The position numbers and the translations under genes were made by a program. Below, piece after piece: positions 5,828-9,566 of a stretch of DNA of 9,566 nt (position 1 is the first letter of the stretch; the number at the start of each line of letters is the position of its first letter). The notes beneath the pieces were generated by a model that ran no database searches, was not told where the DNA came from, and was given only the letters and a program-made list of their open reading frames with translations. Where the stretch lies: contig MEWM01000140.1 of NCBI GenBank assembly GCA_001775355.1, forward strand, positions 3,482 through 13,047, written 5' to 3'. The DNA comes from a candidate division Zixibacteria bacterium RBG_16_43_9. Lineage in GTDB: Bacteria > Zixibacteria > MSB-5A5 > RBG-16-43-9.

Positions 5828-6655
5828 ATGAACCAGAAACTTAAGAAAGTCATCTCTGCCAGTAGGAGGGTGGACCTTCTGACCTTCTATCCGGATTATC
5901 TGATGAAAAGACTGGAGGAGATCGGGAAAGAGAACATCCATACTCTGGTTATCTGGACTAAAAACCCTCAGAAGATTATAGAGAACAAGGGTCTGAGAAA
6001 ATATTTAAAGTCGATTGACCAGATTTATCTTTTATTGACTGTAACCGGCTTAGGCGGGACTCCCCTGGAGCCTGAAGCACCAGAACCAGACAGGGTGCTG
6101 AAAGCTCTGCCAGATTTAACAGAGTTTCTTGGCTCCCCTTTGAGAATTGTCATAAGATATGACCCTTTGATAGATGTAGTCTATGATAAAAATGTTCATC
6201 TTTCCAATATTGACTCAAATCTTTTTCAGAATGTTCTTGATTCAGTTAATCAGAATGGAATAAGAAGAATTATCACCTCTTATGTAACTGTTTACCCGAA
6301 AGTAAAAAGAAGGCTGGACAAATACAATTTCCAGATAATAGACCATCCCCTGAGTGAAATCAAAGATTTTATCCTGAAAAAAATAATCCTACAGACTGAA
6401 AAACTGGGTATGGAGCTTTCCACCTGCGTTCTGCCAGAGATAACTAAAAAAGGGTGTATAGACGGTAATCTCCTCACGGAGCTTCACCCTCGAAAAGAGC
6501 CCTGTTCTACAGTTAAAGACAAAACCCAGAGGAAAAGTTGCCACTGCACAAAATCCGTAGATATTGGTATCTGGTTTCCTTGCTACCATAATTGTTTTTA
6601 CTGCTATGGAAGCCCTACTTTTCAAAGTTCAGATTCAGAGAAAAAAGATTCATAA
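5828..6655 (+). CDS. DUF1848 family protein with C-terminal radical-SAM-like Cys cluster
   Basis: The 275-residue protein matches the layout of DUF1848, a family without assigned function as far as I know. The N-terminal block ISASRRVDLLTFYPDYL (9-25), then LVIWTKNP, a TIM-barrel-like strand YLLLTVTG and IRYDPL are the recognisable family blocks. The C-terminus carries CHCTKSVDIGIWFPCYHNCFYCYG. Cys252-x3-Cys256-x2-Cys259 matches the spacing of radical-SAM [4Fe-4S] clusters but sits at the C-terminus instead of near the N-terminus. Additional cysteines are Cys200, Cys210, Cys226, Cys238 and Cys240, so a second metal site is possible. The known family members are described as having such a cluster, so this looks like an intact, full-length member. 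It lies alone between repeat-rich spacers, with no obvious ribosome binding site. Substrate unknown; an iron-sulfur enzyme is inferred. Confidence 0.85.
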   Translation: MNQKLKKVISASRRVDLLTFYPDYLMKRLEEIGKENIHTLVIWTKNPQKIIENKGLRKYLKSIDQIYLLLTVTGLGGTPLEPEAPEPDRVLKALPDLTEFLGSPLRIVIRYDPLIDVVYDKNVHLSNIDSNLFQNVLDSVNQNGIRRIITSYVTVYPKVKRRLDKYNFQIIDHPLSEIKDFILKKIILQTEKLGMELSTCVLPEITKKGCIDGNLLTELHPRKEPCSTVKDKTQRKSCHCTKSVDIGIWFPCYHNCFYCYGSPTFQSSDSEKKDS

Positions 6656-6675
6656 AACTGCTTTTGTAATTTCCG

Positions 6676-6767
6676 GTTAGTCCTCTGACCAACGGTCATC
6701 TCCTCTGTTGGTAAGGACACCAACGGAGAGCATTTGCCTGCTGGTGGTTGGTCTCCTGACCAACCAC
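6676..6767. repeat. Cluster of three related hairpins
   Basis: Three inverted repeats with similar cores lie in tandem after the DUF1848 gene. The first is GTTAGTC (6676-6682) with GACCAAC (6687-6693), one mismatch. The second is CTCTGTTGGT (6703-6712) with ACCAACGGAG (6719-6728), one G-T pair. The third is the perfect 10-bp stem GTGGTTGGTC (6744-6753) with GACCAACCAC (6758-6767) and a TCCT loop. All share a GTTGGT/ACCAAC-like core, so they look like copies of one repeat unit. The stretch 6656-6880 contains no gene. Confidence 0.6.
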
Positions 6768-6779
6768 AAATTCTTTTTA
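6744..6779 (+). terminator. Possible terminator after the DUF1848 gene
   Basis: The perfect 10-bp stem at 6744-6767 is followed by AAATTCTTTTT (6768-6778). The T-run starts several bases from the stem and is interrupted, so this is a weak intrinsic terminator at best. It is the only candidate between 6655 and 6881. Confidence 0.35.
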
Positions 6780-6880
6780 CTGCTAAAGATAATCCTTTTA
6801 AAGTCGATAATAAAATAGAAGATTTTTCTTGTATTATTAAGGATAGTCCCCAAAGCAAAAGTTTTTTAAAGAGGTGAGCT

Positions 6881-8833
6881 GTGAGCCAAGAAGAGAATAG
6901 TTCTTTGGAAAATTCTCAGGAGATTAGGGACAACTCCGAACTGGCTTCCTTGGGAGATGAGGAGACCAAAGTTGCCATCAAGGAAGAAATAGAAGAAACT
7001 CCTGCACCTCCTCAGGCTGCATCTGAACCTGCATCTACCGGAGAAGAGAAGGTAGAGGATAAAACCGACAAGGTAAAAATCTCAGACATCGAGATACAAT
7101 CGCCAATTGATGCGATGATCGAAAAGACCCATCTCGATTCTCAAGGTCCTGAAAATATGACAGGACAAAAATTGACGGAGAAAAAACATAAAAGAACCAG
7201 AAATTCCAGAAAAAGAGCAAAGACTGAATCTGCATCCGCAGGATCAGATTCTGAAACCACTTCAAACGAAAAAACGGACCTGACTCCTGAAACCGGATAC
7301 AGAATCTCAACAGAAACAGACAAGCCTGAAGAAGAACCGACCAGGCCTGATACCCTGTCCAGGATTAGACCCTTGGAGGAGCAGAAGGTCTTAAACAAAG
7401 GGGTGGCTCATTTTAAGGATAACGTCATAAAGATCGCCGGTGGATTCAGGCTGCATGCCGGGGATGAGATGAAAATCGGAGACCGGGAGTTCGAGCTAAA
7501 GCATCTTGAACCCAGCAAAAAACCATTATACTGGGGTATTCTGGCTTTGGGGATAATTGTATTATTCTTCATTTTCCTGTCCAGCTTTAGCGGACCCAAG
7601 GATTCAGGCAAAATGGTAGGAGTGGTAGTGGAAAAAGGGACCAGTGTATTTCTCCCGAATGCCCTGATAGAGCTTAAAGAATTAGGCAAGAAGGTCCAGT
7701 CAAATGACCTGGGATTTTTCATAATTGACCTTTTGCCAGCAGGCACCTACCAGATACAGGCACAGCTTAAAGGTTATACCCCGGTGAGTGAGAATGCGGT
7801 GATAGTCAGAAAACAGACCACCACCACAGTGGTTGAGCTTTCACCTCAAACCGTCTTATCTTCTCCAGCCAAGCCTGAGCCTGAAAGATCCGAACCCAGG
7901 ACCAAGCCGGTTGCTACGAGCCAGCCCAGATCTACACTCGGATCAGTTAAGATAGAAACCAACGTACCGGGTGTGATTGTTTATTTAGATGGTAGATATT
8001 TAGGTGTAGGGAATAATTTGTATGCAGATATCGCACCCGGCACCCATTCTATCAGGCTATCCAAAGATAGTTATCAGGATTGGACCGGTAACGTGGCAGT
8101 CAGTGAAAGGTCAACTTCCAGAATAAAGGTAAATCTCAATTCCATAGAGGGCATATCCGGTCCCTCAGGCTCCACCCGGAGTCAGACAGACTTCATAAGT
8201 TCAGCTCAGAAAGAATATGACATTGGCAACTATGCCGGAGCAGTGGAGAACTACACCAAGGGACTGCTCTTAGATCCGGGTAACCCTGAAGCCTATTTAG
8301 GCCGGGGAAGCTCCTATGCCAAGCTCGGCGAAAAAAGTAAAGCTGTAGCAGATCTCTCCCAGGGAGCCAAGCTTTGTGAAAATAAAGGAAACTATAATAA
8401 AGCGGTTCTCTGTTATTCCCAGATCCTAAATCTTACCCCGGAGGACCAGAATTATCTTTACTCCCGCGGTCAAGACTATATCCACACAGGGGAATATGAT
8501 AAAGCCACTGCTGACCTGAAGAAAGTTACTGAGCAGAATCCCAAGTTTCTCAACGGGTTCACGGAGCTGGGAAATGCCCAGTATGGAGCCGAAGATTATA
8601 AAGGCGCAGCAGAAAGTTATACCAAGGCAAGAAAGCTCAGTCCTAATTCCAGACAGATTTATGTGAAATTAGCTCTGGCTTTTACTGCTCTGCAGAATAA
8701 GTCCGAAGCTAAGAAGAATTATGAAAAATTTAAAGAGCTTACTACCCTGGCGGACCGGGAGACAATGAAAGATGACCCGGAGTGGATCAAGGTTTTGAAA
8801 TTCTTGGGCGAGAGCACAGAAAAAGAATTCTGA
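6881..8833 (+). CDS. Membrane-anchored PEGA and TPR repeat protein
   Basis: This 650-residue protein starts at GTG, supported by AGAGGTGA at 6870-6877. Residues 1-165 are highly charged and low in hydrophobics, so probably disordered, with a basic patch KKHKRTRNSRKRAK at 101-114. Residues 170-208 form a small beta-rich unit (HFKDNVIKIAGGF, GDEMKIGDREFELK). One membrane helix spans about 217-236; Lys213-Lys214 just before it favour a cytoplasmic N-terminus and periplasmic C-terminus. Outside follow a carboxypeptidase-regulatory-like beta-sandwich (245-320, with SNDLGFF and LPAGTYQIQAQLKGY), a Pro-rich linker (321-353), a PEGA domain (354-420, GVIVYLDGRYLG, IAPGTHSIRL) and about five TPR units (437-640; for example YDIGNYAGAVENYTKGLLLDP). 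PEGA and TPR domains suggest cell-envelope scaffolding or binding; no enzyme motif is seen. It is a monocistronic unit ending at its own terminator. The specific partner is unknown. Confidence 0.9.
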   Translation: MSQEENSSLENSQEIRDNSELASLGDEETKVAIKEEIEETPAPPQAASEPASTGEEKVEDKTDKVKISDIEIQSPIDAMIEKTHLDSQGPENMTGQKLTEKKHKRTRNSRKRAKTESASAGSDSETTSNEKTDLTPETGYRISTETDKPEEEPTRPDTLSRIRPLEEQKVLNKGVAHFKDNVIKIAGGFRLHAGDEMKIGDREFELKHLEPSKKPLYWGILALGIIVLFFIFLSSFSGPKDSGKMVGVVVEKGTSVFLPNALIELKELGKKVQSNDLGFFIIDLLPAGTYQIQAQLKGYTPVSENAVIVRKQTTTTVVELSPQTVLSSPAKPEPERSEPRTKPVATSQPRSTLGSVKIETNVPGVIVYLDGRYLGVGNNLYADIAPGTHSIRLSKDSYQDWTGNVAVSERSTSRIKVNLNSIEGISGPSGSTRSQTDFISSAQKEYDIGNYAGAVENYTKGLLLDPGNPEAYLGRGSSYAKLGEKSKAVADLSQGAKLCENKGNYNKAVLCYSQILNLTPEDQNYLYSRGQDYIHTGEYDKATADLKKVTEQNPKFLNGFTELGNAQYGAEDYKGAAESYTKARKLSPNSRQIYVKLALAFTALQNKSEAKKNYEKFKELTTLADRETMKDDPEWIKVLKFLGESTEKEF

Positions 8834-8857
8834 TCAAAAAACATTTTGAATAAAAAG

Positions 8858-8886
8858 ACCCTCGTCCTACGGACGGGGGTTTTTTG
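8858..8886 (+). terminator. Rho-independent terminator of the PEGA-TPR gene
   Basis: A ten-pair stem, ACCCTCGTCC (8858-8867) with GGACGGGGGT (8871-8880), contains one G-T pair and the loop TAC. It is followed at once by a run of T residues (8881-8885). It lies 24 bases after the stop codon. Confidence 0.9.
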
Positions 8887-8920
8887 TTTTGCTTTTTTGT
8901 AGTCGTTAGAGCTTTTGCGA

Positions 8921-9010
8921 CGCCTACGGCGGGCTTTGTCCCCGTAGGGCGGAAACCTTCAGGTTTCCATCTTTTTTGAATAGAGAAAAGATGGAAGGCT
9001 GAAGCCTTCC
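8921..9010. repeat. Array of consecutive palindromes
   Basis: Four inverted repeats overlap or abut in this gene-free spacer. CGCCTACGG (8921-8929) pairs with CCGTAGGGCG (8942-8951) with one bulged G. GGAAACC (8951-8957) pairs with GGTTTCC (8962-8968). CCATCTTTT (8967-8975) pairs with AAAAGATGG (8986-8994). GGAAGGC (8993-8999) pairs with GCCTTCC (9004-9010). The last three could fold as a cloverleaf-like or tandem-hairpin structure. No useful T-run follows on either strand for termination. The remainder to 9055 shows nothing recognisable. Confidence 0.6.
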
Positions 9011-9055
9011 TCTACCTACTTTTTCCCCTGAACTGTCGAATACAAGAGCCTGAGA

Positions 9056-9566
9056 CTACTTTGGTTTTCTTCCTTTGATTACATAAAAGAAACTTGGCCC
9101 GCAAGCAATATATTTGCCTTCCTCAATTTGTTGTTGAAGAATGGGTTTGAGCTTGTCGGATATTTCCCGGAAACGCTCATATTCTTCCGGGTTTCCGCCT
9201 CCTGCCACAAACTCCTCACGCGTCCATTCCATCCAGAATTCATGCTCGTCTAACTGAGTTTTCTTAACCATTTTTAAAAGGTGCTGTTGTCTGGGATCTT
9301 CGTAGGGCGGAATCAGAAAATGAACTATGTCGTTCATCCTGGTGTCGACATCAGTAAGTCCCAGCTTTTTCATCATTGCTGGAACTTTTGAGCCAATGCT
9401 ATTGTCACCCCGGCCCAGCTTAATGTGGCCCTTGTGGCAAATCAAATGGACTTTCTTGATTAATAGTTCCTCCTCGATATCAAGTTCCGGCATAGACCAA
9501 TAGGGTTTTATCAGCATTACCGATAGATTATCCGGCTCGTTGCACATGATCAGTCCTCCTGGCTTT
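9056..9566 (-). CDS. SAM-dependent methyltransferase, C-terminal part (runs off the window)
   Basis: The coding frame enters at the right edge of the window and ends at TAG (9056-9058), giving at least 169 residues. The first codons at the edge read KPGGLIMCNEPDN, which is the strand after motif III of class I SAM-dependent methyltransferases (LKPGG). The SAM-binding Gly-rich motif itself must lie beyond the window. The ATG at 9547 looks like a start because the GGAGGA codons of Gly-Gly mimic a ribosome binding site, but it is internal to this motif. The C-terminal part (GRGDNSIGSKVPAMMKKLGL, then VHFLIPPYEDPRQQ, then a Glu-rich helix) probably forms the substrate-recognition cap. It ends YVIKGRKPK. 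Substrate cannot be named. It converges on the PEGA-TPR gene, and no clear terminator is seen for it. Confidence 0.85.
   Translation of the reverse strand, partial: KPGGLIMCNEPDNLSVMLIKPYWSMPELDIEEELLIKKVHLICHKGHIKLGRGDNSIGSKVPAMMKKLGLTDVDTRMNDIVHFLIPPYEDPRQQHLLKMVKKTQLDEHEFWMEWTREEFVAGGGNPEEYERFREISDKLKPILQQQIEEGKYIACGPSFFYVIKGRKPK

Noticed and set aside
6780..6870. A promoter for the PEGA-TPR gene.
   Set aside because: The region is AT-rich with several -10-like hexamers (for example TAAAAT), but I found no acceptable -35 at proper spacing.
7035..7746. Minus-strand open frames of 85-112 residues inside the PEGA-TPR gene.
   Set aside because: They are antisense to a well-supported protein with clear domains, and their translations show no family motif.

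Overview
The window looks like a fragment of an uncultured Gram-negative bacterium of moderate GC content. It has a predicted outer-membrane beta-barrel, two predicted lipoproteins and a periplasm-facing anchored protein. Spacers carry palindromic repeats of the kind common in environmental candidate phyla of the FCB group. A lineage such as Zixibacteria is a guess from overall style; no rRNA or other decisive marker is present. Several genes use an AGGTGA-type Shine-Dalgarno sequence a few bases before the start (acpP, fabF and the TPR protein).

Bases 1-3640 hold a plus-strand lipid-metabolism operon: acpP (acyl carrier protein), fabF (beta-ketoacyl-ACP synthase II), rnc (RNase III) and an acyl-CoA dehydrogenase. 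The genes are tightly packed and end at a clear rho-independent terminator (3615-3640). The operon probably begins upstream of the window.

Bases 3641-4693 hold a minus-strand gene for a small secreted protein, probably a beta-barrel. Its ATG overlaps the TGA of a coding-like open stretch with no visible start, which may be the remnant of a second gene. A tRNA-Arg(ACG) with its own promoter follows (4628-4767). Next come two abutting plus-strand genes: a small OB-fold-like lipoprotein and a type I copper protein (cupredoxin) with a full His-Cys-His-Met ligand set.

Bases 5518-9055 alternate genes with repeat-rich spacers. A 149-bp composite element with 13-bp perfect terminal inverted repeats and a separate 11-bp hairpin lie before a DUF1848-family protein with a C-terminal radical-SAM-like Cys cluster. 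A cluster of three related hairpins separates it from a 650-residue anchored protein (disordered cytoplasmic N-terminus, one membrane helix, then carboxypeptidase-regulatory-like, PEGA and TPR domains). That gene ends at a strong terminator, followed by another hairpin array.

The right edge (9056-9566, minus) holds the C-terminal part of a SAM-dependent methyltransferase. It runs off the window; the ATG at 9547 is an internal methionine, not the start.

I found no CRISPR array, transposase, toxin-antitoxin pair or recognisable defence system. The less ordinary content is the DUF1848 protein, the possible gene remnant at 4332-4514, and the four kinds of palindromic spacer element.
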